Shown here: piece after piece, positions 1 through 6,822 of the stretch
How the letters are laid out: every line of letters begins with the position of its first letter
Numbering within the stretch: the first letter of the stretch is position 1
NCBI GenBank assembly: GCA_903924715.1
Contig: CAIYCP010000294.1
Location: 1 to 14,461 of the forward strand
From: an uncultured beta proteobacterium
GTDB taxonomy: Bacteria; Pseudomonadota; Gammaproteobacteria; Burkholderiales; Burkholderiaceae_B
Direction of reading: 5' to 3'
DNA length: 14,461 nucleotides
Notes under the pieces: generated by a model
Database searches by the model: none
What the model saw: the letters and a program-made list of their open reading frames with translations, nothing else
What the model was told of the DNA's origin: nothing
Position numbers and translations under genes: made by a program

Positions 1-264
1 ATTGACGAGCGCTTGCGTGATCATTCGCTATTTATGGCTTTCGCTCCGGCTACCCAGCCTAAAATCGCGATTGCAGTGATTGTTGAGAATGCGGGGTGGG
101 GAGGGAGCGTCGCCGCACCCATTGTGCGCAAAGTCTTTGATTCGTGGTTGTTGCGTGAGGTAAAGAATCAGCCCCTGCCGAGTCCTACGCCACCAAGCCG
201 ACGTACTGAGGTGGTTGTGCCTGACGCTGCGCATGTGGCGGCTGCGTTAAAGGCGGCACCATGA
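1..264 (+). CDS. mrdA: Penicillin-binding protein 2, C-terminal fragment (partial)
   Basis: This is the last 87 codons of a protein that starts before the window; the frame is open from base 1 to the TGA at 262-264. The segment 'MAFAPATQPKIAIAVIVENAGWGGSVAAPIVRKVFDSWL' is the typical end of the class B PBP transpeptidase domain of PBP2, followed by a short Pro-rich tail ending in 'LKAAP'. PBP2 is the inner-membrane transpeptidase that cross-links peptidoglycan during cell elongation and works with RodA. The active-site Ser and the KTG motif lie upstream and cannot be checked here. The stop overlaps the rodA start (ATGA), the usual mrdA-rodA coupling, which supports the assignment. Confidence 0.93.
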   Translation: MDERLRDHSLFMAFAPATQPKIAIAVIVENAGWGGSVAAPIVRKVFDSWLLREVKNQPLPSPTPPSRRTEVVVPDAAHVAAALKAAP

Positions 265-1397
265 AAATTATTTTTAGGATGCTGTTTCGTTGCCTGACGT
301 CGATCGATTGGCCGTTGATGCTGATTTTGTTTTTGTTGACGTCAGTCGGAATGGTGGTGATGCACTCGGCAGTGGGTGGAACCGATGCCCGTTTTGCAGA
401 TCAGGCGCGTAATTTCTATGTTGCTTTTTTTGCTATGTGGATCGTTGCCGTGACGCCACCGCAGCTCATTTTGAAATTTGCAGTCCCGTTTTATGTGCTT
501 GGTGTTGTCTTGTTGTTGGCGGTGATGTTTGTAGGCGATACGAGCAAAGGGGCAACACGGTGGCTAAATTTAGGTATCACGCGGATTCAGCCTTCTGAAA
601 TGATGAAAATCGCGGTGCCATTGATGCTTGCCTGGTACTTTCATCGACGCGAGGGTTCGATGAAGTTTTTAGACTTATGCTTTGCAAGTTTGTTGTTACT
701 CGTCCCGTTTTTGCTGATCGTTAAGCAGCCTGACTTAGGCACGGCGATTCTGGTTTTTGGTGCTGGATTTTTTGTGATTTATTTTGCGGGCATGTCATTT
801 AAGATCTTGGTCCCAGTCATGGTTATTGGGCTCATCGGGATCGGGTCCGTCTATGTCAATCAAGAGACGTTGTGCGATGATAATTTTGATTGGAAGGTAT
901 TACACGATTATCAAAAACATCGGATTTGCACGCTACTCGATCCAAGCACTGACCCGTTGGGTAAAGGATTTCACACGATTCAATCGACAATTGCGGTTGG
1001 TTCAGGCGGAATCTATGGCAAAGGGTATATGAACGGCACTCAAACGCATCTGGATTTCATTCCCGAACGCACAACGGATTTTATCTTTGCCGTGTTTGCC
1101 GAAGAGTTTGGGTTGTATGGTTGTGTGACGTTATTGGTGCTGTACTTGCTGTTGCTCTTGCGAGGCCTGGCCATCGCTGTCAGGGCCTCGAATCACAGTG
1201 AGCGGTTGCTGGCGGGCGCGCTGACGATGGTGCTGTTTATTTATGTATTTGTGAATATTGGAATGGTGACTGGGATTTTGCCGGTCGTTGGTGTGCCTTT
1301 ACCCTTCTTGAGCTATGGCGGGACGGCGCTGTTAACGATTGGGATTGCGTGCGGTATGTTGATGAGTATTAGTAAATATCGACCGCCTCAGCCCTAG
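261..1397 (+). CDS. rodA: Rod shape-determining protein RodA, SEDS peptidoglycan glycosyltransferase
   Basis: This 378-residue protein is very hydrophobic, with about ten predicted membrane segments; E. coli RodA is about 370. RodA polymerises lipid II into glycan strands in the elongasome, paired with PBP2. Recognisable SEDS family stretches are 'TRWLNLGITRIQPSEMMKI' (about 95-113), 'LLDPSTDPLGKGFHTIQSTIAVGSGGIYGKGY' in the large periplasmic loop, and 'FIPERTTDFIFAVFAEEFG', where Asp273 matches the essential Asp of E. coli RodA (Asp262). The C-terminal 'GVPLPFLSYGGTALL' is the family signature. The ATG overlaps the mrdA stop by 4 nt, and AAAGG at 249-253 lies 7 nt upstream, so the start is well supported. 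The stop lies 2 nt from the mutY stop on the other strand, with no obvious terminator between. Confidence 0.96.
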   Translation: MKIIFRMLFRCLTSIDWPLMLILFLLTSVGMVVMHSAVGGTDARFADQARNFYVAFFAMWIVAVTPPQLILKFAVPFYVLGVVLLLAVMFVGDTSKGATRWLNLGITRIQPSEMMKIAVPLMLAWYFHRREGSMKFLDLCFASLLLLVPFLLIVKQPDLGTAILVFGAGFFVIYFAGMSFKILVPVMVIGLIGIGSVYVNQETLCDDNFDWKVLHDYQKHRICTLLDPSTDPLGKGFHTIQSTIAVGSGGIYGKGYMNGTQTHLDFIPERTTDFIFAVFAEEFGLYGCVTLLVLYLLLLLRGLAIAVRASNHSERLLAGALTMVLFIYVFVNIGMVTGILPVVGVPLPFLSYGGTALLTIGIACGMLMSISKYRPPQP

Positions 1398-1399
1398 TG

Positions 1400-2488
1400 T
1401 CAATGAATTAAGCCTGCAGTAATCAGACCGGTCAGTAGCTTGTGTACTGGGGCCGGCAGGGCACGCTGCTGCAGCTGCGCGAGCGCGACCCATTGAGCAG
1501 ACGGCAGGGATTTCAGAGCACTGTTTATTTTTGGTGTCCGTGCGCGTGCGACGCTCACTAGGTGAGGTTCAATGGTCAGCCGAAAATGAGTAAACACATG
1601 TAAAAAACTGGCTAGCACCGCGGTCTTGTCAATGGGTAACCCCAGGTTTTGATAGATCAAGGTCGGTTCAATGGTGACCTCGTATTCAGGAAGGCTCCAT
1701 AGCCCACCCCAGATGCCAGTGGTTGGGCGCTGATCAAGCAAAATGTACCCGGGCTGATGAACAATTAACATCATGGTGTTGCGTTCGGGTAGTGCTTTGC
1801 GTGCGCGTGGCCAGGGCAGTTCGTCGCTGCGATTTTGTTGCTTTGCGAGGCAGTCTTTTTTGAGGGGACAGGCCTCGCACTTTGGGCGACTGCGGGTGCA
1901 AAGCGTTGCACCAAGATCCATCAGGCCTTGCGTATAAGCAGACATTAACGCGGGATCTTGCGCGCAGGCGCGCGCGGTCGGAACTTGCTCGCGTGTGCGT
2001 TCCCAGAGCTGCAGCTCAATGGCGCGTGTTGTGGGGTCACCTTCAATCGCAAAGAGTCGCGCTAAGACGCGTTTAACGTTGCCGTCTAGAATCGCGGCGC
2101 GTTCGCCATAGCAAAAGGCAGCGATTGCGGCGGCAGTTGAAGGGCCAATGCCGGGTAGTGTGGCCAAGCTAGCGGCATCTGGTGGAAATTTTCCGTTCCA
2201 TTTGTCCATCACTTGTTTGGCACAGGCGTGCAGATTGCGCGCACGGGCGTAATAACCTAAACCCGCCCATTGCACCATGACTTCGCTGGCAGGCGCTTGT
2301 GCCAAAGCCTTGACAGTCGGGAATTTGCTTAGAAATCGCTGGTAATAATCAAGCACCGCTGCAACCTGCGTTTGTTGCAGCATGATTTCGGATAGCCATA
2401 CCCGATAGGGGTCGCGGGTACCCTGCCAAGGGAGCCCGTGGCGCCCATGCAGCCTTTGCCAGGTGACTAAGCGAGAGGCGATTTTCAT
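1400..2488 (-). CDS. mutY: A/G-specific adenine DNA glycosylase MutY
   Basis: This 362-residue protein removes adenine mispaired with 8-oxoguanine and so prevents G:C to T:A transversions. It has the complete MutY layout. The N-terminal HhH-GPD glycosylase domain has Glu34 in 'WLSEIMLQQTQV' (E. coli Glu37), the helix-hairpin-helix 'LPGIGPSTAAAI' at 111-122, and Asp135 in 'ILDGNVKRVLAR' (E. coli Asp138). The 4Fe-4S loop has Cys197, Cys204, Cys207 and Cys213 with the canonical C-X6-C-X2-C-X5-C spacing. The C-terminal Nudix-like domain (about 235-345) recognises 8-oxoG and contains 'TTGIWGGLWSLPEYE' and 'FTHFRLTIEPHLV'. The N-terminus aligns with E. coli MutY 3 residues shorter, so ATG at 2488-2486 is a good start, though no clear Shine-Dalgarno is seen. 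The gene is transcribed divergently from the oxidoreductase and looks intact. Confidence 0.97.
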   Translation of the reverse strand: MKIASRLVTWQRLHGRHGLPWQGTRDPYRVWLSEIMLQQTQVAAVLDYYQRFLSKFPTVKALAQAPASEVMVQWAGLGYYARARNLHACAKQVMDKWNGKFPPDAASLATLPGIGPSTAAAIAAFCYGERAAILDGNVKRVLARLFAIEGDPTTRAIELQLWERTREQVPTARACAQDPALMSAYTQGLMDLGATLCTRSRPKCEACPLKKDCLAKQQNRSDELPWPRARKALPERNTMMLIVHQPGYILLDQRPTTGIWGGLWSLPEYEVTIEPTLIYQNLGLPIDKTAVLASFLHVFTHFRLTIEPHLVSVARARTPKINSALKSLPSAQWVALAQLQQRALPAPVHKLLTGLITAGLIH

Positions 2489-2517
2489 GTGTGCATTATG
2501 CCTGTGTCAGACGGCAC

Positions 2518-2546
2518 TTGCCCTAGCGTGCAGACGGAGTTAAAAC
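2518..2546 (+). promoter_or_regulatory. Possible sigma70 promoter for the oxidoreductase gene
   Basis: TTGCCC at 2518-2523 and TAAAAC at 2541-2546 are separated by exactly 17 nt. Each matches four of six consensus positions. The pair lies in the 184-nt gap between divergent mutY and the oxidoreductase start at 2673, about 125 nt upstream of that start. Both hexamers are weak, so this is only a candidate. Confidence 0.25.
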
Positions 2547-2623
2547 AGTATTACCGCTTGGCTGGGCGTGCCAGCTGGATGGACTGATTGACCCGTGAAT
2601 GACCGAGTCACTTCAAAAGAGAG

Positions 2624-2643
2624 ATTGACGGCCCCATTGACGG
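2624..2643 (+). repeat. Short direct repeat ATTGACGG x2 upstream of the oxidoreductase
   Basis: ATTGACGG occurs at 2624-2631 and again at 2636-2643, a 12-nt period, and the related ATTGACCC lies at 2587-2594. The repeats sit 30-85 nt before the chosen start codon. They could be an operator or just chance; no regulator gene is present in the window to support a role. Confidence 0.3.
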
Positions 2644-2657
2644 ACCACACTACTCAC

Positions 2658-2663
2658 AAGGAG
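2658..2663 (+). promoter_or_regulatory. Ribosome binding site that fixes the oxidoreductase start
   Basis: AAGGAG lies 9 nt before ATG 2673. A longer reading from GTG at 2595 is open but has no comparable site and would add 26 residues of unlikely sequence (MNDRVTSKERL...). The protein starting at 2673 (MNAPFSDEQLQALN) begins as the family usually does. Confidence 0.75.
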
Positions 2664-2672
2664 TCGAGACAT

Positions 2673-4538
2673 ATGAATGCCCCTTTTTCAGACGAGCAGT
2701 TGCAGGCGCTCAACGCAGTCAAATTAGACGATAAATACGACCTGGCAGCAGGCCGTGCCTGGTTAAGTGGCATCCACGCGCTGGTGCGTTTGCCGATGAA
2801 TCAACGGGTGCGCGATCAGGGCGATGGGTTCAATACGGCTGGATTTATTTCTGGCTATCGAGGTTCGCCGCTAGGTGGGTTAGATCAAAATCTATGGAAG
2901 GCGGCAGCACATCTCAAAGAACATCATGTGGTGTTTCAGCCGGGCGTCAATGAGGACCTGGCTGCAACGTCGATTTGGGGTTCACAGCAGGTCAATATGT
3001 TTGAAGGCGCTAAGTACGATGGTGTCTTTGGTCTGTGGTACGGCAAAGGCCCTGGGGTCGATCGGTGTGGCGATGTCTTTAAACATGCCAACGCAGCAGG
3101 TACCTCTCCGCTTGGAGGTGTATTGGTCGTCGCTGGGGATGATCACTCGGCAAAATCTTCGACCTTGCCGCACCAGAGCGATCATATTTTGAAAGCCTGT
3201 GGGATCCCCGTTTTATTTCCGTCGAGTGTGCAAGAGATTCTCGATTACGGAGTGCTGGGCTGGGCGATGAGTCGCTATGCGGGCTTGTGGGTCGGCATGA
3301 AATGTATCACTGACATTGTTGAAGTGTCGGCGTCGGTCGATGTGGATCCCGATCGCGTCAAGGTCAATGTTCCAACAGATTTTGTGTTGCCTGAGGGCGG
3401 GTTGAACATTCGCCTGGGTGATACGCCCTTAGCGCAAGAGGCGCGTTTGCTTGATCAGAAGCTATACGCTGCGCTGGCCTTTGCTCGGGCGAACGGGTTG
3501 AATCGCCAGCTGTGGGCCGTGCCAGATCAACAGGCACGCTTTGGCATCATTACCTCGGGTAAGGCGTATTTGGATACCACGCAAGCGTTGCTCGATTTGG
3601 GTTTGACGACCGAAGTGTGTCAGCAAATTGGGTTGCGCCTGTTCAAGGTGGGGATGGTCTGGCCGCTCGAGTCAACGGGCTTGCTGAGTTTTGCAGAAAA
3701 TCTTGATGAAATTCTTGTCGTTGAAGAAAAGCGTCAAATGCTTGAGTACCAGGTGAAAGAAGAGTTGTTTAGCTGGATTGGCCGAGGTAAAAAAATCCCG
3801 CGCGTCGTCGGTAAATTTGATGACAAAGACGGGGGTGAGTGGGCCGTGCCACAAAGCCCGTGGTTGTTGCCTGCGCATTATGAGTTTTCACCTGCGATGG
3901 TCGCACGTGCGATTGCAACGCGCTTGTTGCGTCTGGAGTTACCCGCTGCGGTACGCGCAGGGATCGAAGCACGGATGGCGTTTATCGAGGCGCGCCAGCT
4001 TGAACTGGCTCGACCCCGCGTGGTGGCCGAGCGCAAACCTTGGTTTTGTTCAGGCTGCCCGCATAACACCTCGACACGCGTACCAGAAGGTTCGCGCGCG
4101 ATGGCCGGAATTGGTTGTCACTATATGGCGTTGTGGATGGATCGTAGCACCCACGTGTTTACGCAAATGGGTGGAGAAGGCGCACCCTGGATTGGGCAAG
4201 CGCCCTTCACGACTGAGAACCATGTTTTTGTCAATTTAGGTGATGGCACTTATTTTCATTCTGGGCTCTTGGCGATTCGTGCTGCGGTCACGGCCAAGGT
4301 CAACATCACTTATAAAATTTTATTTAATGATGCTGTCGCAATGACGGGTGGCCAGCCTGTTGATGGACAAATAACGGTGCCGATGATGGCCGCTCAAGTG
4401 TTGGCCGAGGGCGTACATCGACTGATCGTTGTGACCGACGAGCCTGAAAAATATGCACACATGGAGGGGTTGCCAGCGGGCGTGCCAGTGGTGCATCGCG
4501 ATGAGCTTGATTGTGTTCAAAAAGAGTTGCGTGAATGA
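2673..4538 (+). CDS. Indolepyruvate ferredoxin oxidoreductase, N-terminal half (pyrimidine and TPP domains)
   Basis: This part encodes 621 residues up to the premature TGA. The enzyme family oxidatively decarboxylates aryl or branched 2-oxoacids (such as indolepyruvate from Trp) to acyl-CoA, passing electrons to ferredoxin or a flavoprotein, in the cytoplasm. The N-terminal domain contains 'GFISGYRGSPLGGLDQNLW' and 'GVNEDLAATSIWGSQQ', the pyrimidine-binding region. The TPP-binding domain contains 'WFCSGCPHNTSTRVPEGSRAMAGIGCHYMA' (Cys459, Cys462) and the TPP/Mg motif 'GDGTYFHS' from Gly523, with the downstream 'LFNDAVAMTGGQP'. All motifs expected in this half are intact. The ferredoxin-like segment that should follow is cut off by the stop, so this polypeptide alone would lack its electron path. 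Confidence 0.85.
   Translation: MNAPFSDEQLQALNAVKLDDKYDLAAGRAWLSGIHALVRLPMNQRVRDQGDGFNTAGFISGYRGSPLGGLDQNLWKAAAHLKEHHVVFQPGVNEDLAATSIWGSQQVNMFEGAKYDGVFGLWYGKGPGVDRCGDVFKHANAAGTSPLGGVLVVAGDDHSAKSSTLPHQSDHILKACGIPVLFPSSVQEILDYGVLGWAMSRYAGLWVGMKCITDIVEVSASVDVDPDRVKVNVPTDFVLPEGGLNIRLGDTPLAQEARLLDQKLYAALAFARANGLNRQLWAVPDQQARFGIITSGKAYLDTTQALLDLGLTTEVCQQIGLRLFKVGMVWPLESTGLLSFAENLDEILVVEEKRQMLEYQVKEELFSWIGRGKKIPRVVGKFDDKDGGEWAVPQSPWLLPAHYEFSPAMVARAIATRLLRLELPAAVRAGIEARMAFIEARQLELARPRVVAERKPWFCSGCPHNTSTRVPEGSRAMAGIGCHYMALWMDRSTHVFTQMGGEGAPWIGQAPFTTENHVFVNLGDGTYFHSGLLAIRAAVTAKVNITYKILFNDAVAMTGGQPVDGQITVPMMAAQVLAEGVHRLIVVTDEPEKYAHMEGLPAGVPVVHRDELDCVQKELRE
4536..4538 (+). other. In-frame premature TGA stop (codon 622)
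   Basis: The codons run GTT CAA AAA GAG TTG CGT GAA TGA GCT GGT GCC ACG. As I recall the family, this position is a variable residue in the linker between the TPP domain and 'LIYDQTCA', not an active-site Cys. Several sense codons (CGA, TGG, GGA, TCA, TTA and others) are one substitution away. TGA is used as the normal stop elsewhere in the window (262, 6258, 13351, 14250), so recoding of TGA as Trp is not supported. Confidence 0.9.
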
Positions 4539-4634
4539 GCTGGTGCCACGGCGCTGATTTACGATCAAACTTGCGCGACTGAAAAACGGCGACGTCGTAA
4601 ACGTAATGCGTTCCCTGATCCTGCGCGTCGTGTC

Positions 4635-6260
4635 GTGATTAATCCGCGCGTGTGTGAAGGTTGTGGTGATTGTTCGACGCAATCAAACTGTTTATCGATT
4701 GAGCCACTTGAAACTGAACTTGGTCGTAAGCGCGTCATCAATCAATCGAGCTGTAATAAAGATTTTTCATGTTTGAAGGGATTTTGCCCAAGTTTGGTGA
4801 CGGTTGAAGGCGGACAGTTGCGTAAGCCCAAGGTGCTTGAGGCGAGTGATATGCAAGCGTATGCCTTGCCGGATCCAATGTTCATTCAACTTGATCAGTC
4901 GTACGGAATTTTTGTTGCTGGTGTAGGTGGTACAGGGGTAGTGACCATTGGTCAGTTGCTCGGGATGGCAGCGCATCTTGAAGGTAAGGCTGGTTCGGTT
5001 CTGGATATGGCCGGTTTGGCGCAAAAGGGTGGTGCAGTGTTCTCGCACGCGATCATTGCCCCAACAGCAGCGCATATTTTGAATACGCGCATTGCGATGG
5101 GGCAGGCTGATTTGGTCTTGGGTGCTGACTTAGTGGTGGGCTCAAGTGCAGAGGCGGTGGCGCGGATGCGGCCTGGGCATACGCGTATGTTGTTAAACGC
5201 TGATGTAGCGCCTACTGCCGCGTTTGTGAGCAATCCAAATTGGACGCTTGCAGCACGCGAGTTGCGTCAAGAGCTTGAGCAAGCCTGTGGCGATGGTCGA
5301 ATTGAAAGTGTGGATGCTTCAGAGATTGCCGTCAAACTGTTGGGTGATGCGGTGTATGCCAATCCGTTGTTGATGGGATTTGCGTATCAAAAGGGCTGGA
5401 TTCCGTTGCACCATCGCTCGCTTGAGCAAGCCATCGTTTTAAATGCGGTTCAGGTCAAAAAGAATCTTGAAGCGTTTACTTGGGGACGCCGTGTTGCTCA
5501 CGAGCCTGAGGTGCTGGCTCGGGTATTTGGGTCGACGCATCGTATTGATCAGCCGGCACCGCATGGTGCGACCATCGTTGAGTTTAAGCGCTCTGGCTCT
5601 GAGTTTGAGCAGCTTCGTGAACATCGCGCAGCATTTTTACGCGAGTATCAAAATGATGCTTATGCGGCAGAGTATGTGTCGTTTGTGAATGCGGTGTCAG
5701 ATGCTGAGATGCGGGCCTGTGGCACGCAGCGCTTGGCGTTGGTGGTCGCACGCTATCTGTTTAAGCTGATGGCATACAAAGATGAATATGAGGTAGCGAG
5801 GCTTTATACGGACGGTGAATTTTTGCGTAGTGTGGGCGAGCAGTTTGAAGGGGACTGGTCTGTGCACTTTCATCTTGCACCGCCTTTGTTTGCAAAGCGC
5901 GATGACAAGGGGCATTTAATTAAAACGAAGTTTGGGCCGCGTATGTTGGTGGCGTTTAGGCTGCTGGCAAAGCTCAAGGGTCTGCGTGGTACTTGGATGG
6001 ATGTGTTTGGCTATACGGCTGAGAGGCGTGGTGAGCGGGCTTTGATTGGCGAGTATCGTGAGACGGTGTTGGCGATGCTGGGTAAGCTTTCGCGGGGGTC
6101 TCTTGAGAAGGCTATTGAGGTTGCGGGTGTGCCTGAAGAGATTCGGGGATATGGGCATGTGAAGGAGGCTGCTTTGGTGCGTGGGCAGGCGGTGCGGGTG
6201 CGGTTGCTTGGTGAGTTTGAGAGCTTGGTGGATGGGGCGGGGGGGAGTCGGGCTGCTTGA
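4635..6260 (+). CDS. Indolepyruvate ferredoxin oxidoreductase, C-terminal half (ferredoxin-like, gamma and DUF6537-like parts)
   Basis: The frame is open from just after the TGA; the first usable start is GTG 4635, without a visible Shine-Dalgarno, giving 541 residues. Numbered on the full protein, the ferredoxin-like linker carries Cys661, 664, 667, 673, 694, 700 and 705, likely ligands for Fe-S clusters. The gamma (IorB-like) domain begins near residue 745 with the nucleotide-type loop 'GVGGTG' (750-755) and continues through 'DMAGLAQKGGAVFSHA'. The last part ('FLREYQNDAYAAEYVSFV' to 'YGHVKEAALVRG') resembles the DUF6537 region found at the end of fused enzymes. All of this reads as functional sequence with no further stops, which argues that the interruption is recent or artefactual. 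Whether a separate polypeptide is made from GTG 4635 is unknown. Confidence 0.75.
   Translation: MINPRVCEGCGDCSTQSNCLSIEPLETELGRKRVINQSSCNKDFSCLKGFCPSLVTVEGGQLRKPKVLEASDMQAYALPDPMFIQLDQSYGIFVAGVGGTGVVTIGQLLGMAAHLEGKAGSVLDMAGLAQKGGAVFSHAIIAPTAAHILNTRIAMGQADLVLGADLVVGSSAEAVARMRPGHTRMLLNADVAPTAAFVSNPNWTLAARELRQELEQACGDGRIESVDASEIAVKLLGDAVYANPLLMGFAYQKGWIPLHHRSLEQAIVLNAVQVKKNLEAFTWGRRVAHEPEVLARVFGSTHRIDQPAPHGATIVEFKRSGSEFEQLREHRAAFLREYQNDAYAAEYVSFVNAVSDAEMRACGTQRLALVVARYLFKLMAYKDEYEVARLYTDGEFLRSVGEQFEGDWSVHFHLAPPLFAKRDDKGHLIKTKFGPRMLVAFRLLAKLKGLRGTWMDVFGYTAERRGERALIGEYRETVLAMLGKLSRGSLEKAIEVAGVPEEIRGYGHVKEAALVRGQAVRVRLLGEFESLVDGAGGSRAA
6234..6252 (+). other. G-run cluster, possible G-quadruplex, at the oxidoreductase 3' end
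   Basis: GGGG (6234-6237), a run of seven G (6239-6245) and GGG (6250-6252) are separated by 1 and 4 nt. Splitting the run of seven gives four G3 tracts with short loops, which fits the simple quadruplex pattern on the coding strand, just before the stop at 6258. It lies within a stretch of unusual G+T strand bias. Its folding is inferred only from the pattern. Confidence 0.4.
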
Positions 6261-6311
6261 GGGTTTTCGTTTTATGGATGGTTTAGATCCTTTGCTTTCG
6301 CCCGCGCTTTG

Positions 6312-6336
6312 ACCGGTTCCGAACCGGTGATTTTTT
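6312..6336 (+). terminator. Rho-independent terminator after the oxidoreductase
   Basis: The perfect inverted repeat ACCGGTTC (6312-6319) / GAACCGGT (6321-6328) gives a GC-rich stem of about 7 bp with a 3-nt loop. It is followed within 2 nt by six T (6331-6336). It lies 52 nt past the oxidoreductase stop. The T-tract is only on the plus-strand side, so it should act on the plus-strand gene. A second inverted repeat, ATTTTTT (6330-6336) / AAAAAAT (6345-6351) around GCT-G-AGC, overlaps the T-tract. No clear separate terminator is seen for the minus-strand gene ending at 6406. Confidence 0.8.
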
Positions 6337-6405
6337 GGCTGAGCAAAAAATACGCGGCTTCGGGTCGGTCAAAGTGCTGGGGGTTGGGGATTGCTAGGGT
6401 TGTTT

Positions 6406-6819
6406 TTAGGCTGGGGTGAAGCGGCTTAGGGCTACTTCTGGGGTGACGTGTTCGAAGACTACTTTTAGGGGCATGCCTACGCGAACGTTGTCGGGGGTGG
6501 GGCCGCTGAAGTTGCTCACCATGATGGGGCCTTCTTTTAGTTGGACCAGGCAGGCATCGTAGGGGATGTCTTGCATGAAGCCATCCCAATAGGCGCGGTG
6601 AAACTTGACCCAGGATAAGAGGGTGGCTTGGCCGCTGACGACTAGCCACTCTTGTTCGTCTGACAGGCATTTGGGGCAGACGGGGCTGGGTGGAAACTGT
6701 AGGTGGCGGCAGTGTGTGCACGCTTGGACTGATAAGCGATGTTCAAGCGCGTGGTCCCAGAAGGGTTTGCTGAGTTCGTCAATGATCGGCAAGGGCTTGT
6801 CATAGGTTTGGGTCGTCAT
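6406..6819 (-). CDS. DUF35 / Zn-ribbon OB-fold acyl-CoA-associated protein
   Basis: This 137-residue protein is the usual size of the DUF35 family. A short N-terminal helix region ('PFWDHALEHRLSVQACTHC') leads into a rubredoxin-like zinc ribbon with Cys34, Cys37, Cys48 and Cys51. The OB-fold follows from about 60 to 130 ('ATLLSWVKFHRAYWDGF', 'PYDACLVQLKEGPIMVSNF', 'GMPLKVVFE'). DUF35 proteins partner with thiolase-fold enzymes, for example ChsH2 with the aldolase Ltp2, and PhlB with PhlC, where they bind the acyl-CoA and complete the complex. Here the gene starts 3 nt after the stop of just such a thiolase-like gene, with AAAGG in the end of that gene as its ribosome site, so the two are surely co-translated. 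The true substrate is unknown. Confidence 0.9.
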   Translation of the reverse strand: MTTQTYDKPLPIIDELSKPFWDHALEHRLSVQACTHCRHLQFPPSPVCPKCLSDEQEWLVVSGQATLLSWVKFHRAYWDGFMQDIPYDACLVQLKEGPIMVSNFSGPTPDNVRVGMPLKVVFEHVTPEVALSRFTPA

Positions 6820-6822
6820 GAT

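Larger units (their letters stand above)
2673..6260 (+). pseudogene. Fused indolepyruvate ferredoxin oxidoreductase interrupted by one in-frame TGA
   Basis: Read through the TGA at 4536-4538, this is one continuous frame of 1195 codons plus stop, the usual size of the fused (IorA+IorB-like) indolepyruvate ferredoxin oxidoreductases of proteobacteria. The sequence either side of the TGA ('HRDELDCVQKELRE' / 'AGATALIYDQTCATEKRRRRKR') is contiguous family sequence with no gap and no frame change, so the lesion is a single nonsense codon at codon 622. I list the whole locus as a probable pseudogene and the two open halves separately. A sequencing or assembly error, recent inactivation, and readthrough are the alternatives. 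Confidence 0.7.

Noticed and set aside
3778..4239. Plus-strand reading frame of 153 codons inside the oxidoreductase
   Set aside because: It is a frame shadow over well-conserved TPP-domain sequence, with no ribosome site and no recognisable family.
4536..4538. Genetic code in which TGA means Trp
   Set aside because: Several genes in the window end normally at TGA, with overlapping downstream starts (262, 13351, 14250), and Trp is encoded by TGG throughout.
4536..4575. Selenocysteine insertion at the TGA in the oxidoreductase
   Set aside because: The position is a variable linker residue rather than a redox Cys as far as I know the family, and the following bases form only a short poor stem (GTGC/GCGC) without the features of a bacterial SECIS element.
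4535..4582. Translation restart at the ATG overlapping the premature TGA
   Set aside because: This ATG is in another frame and runs only 15 codons to a TGA at 4580, so it cannot express the second half.
6272..6721. Minus-strand reading frame of 149 codons rich in Pro, Arg and His
   Set aside because: It lies mostly over the DUF35 gene in a different frame and covers the terminator; the composition is that of an out-of-frame shadow.
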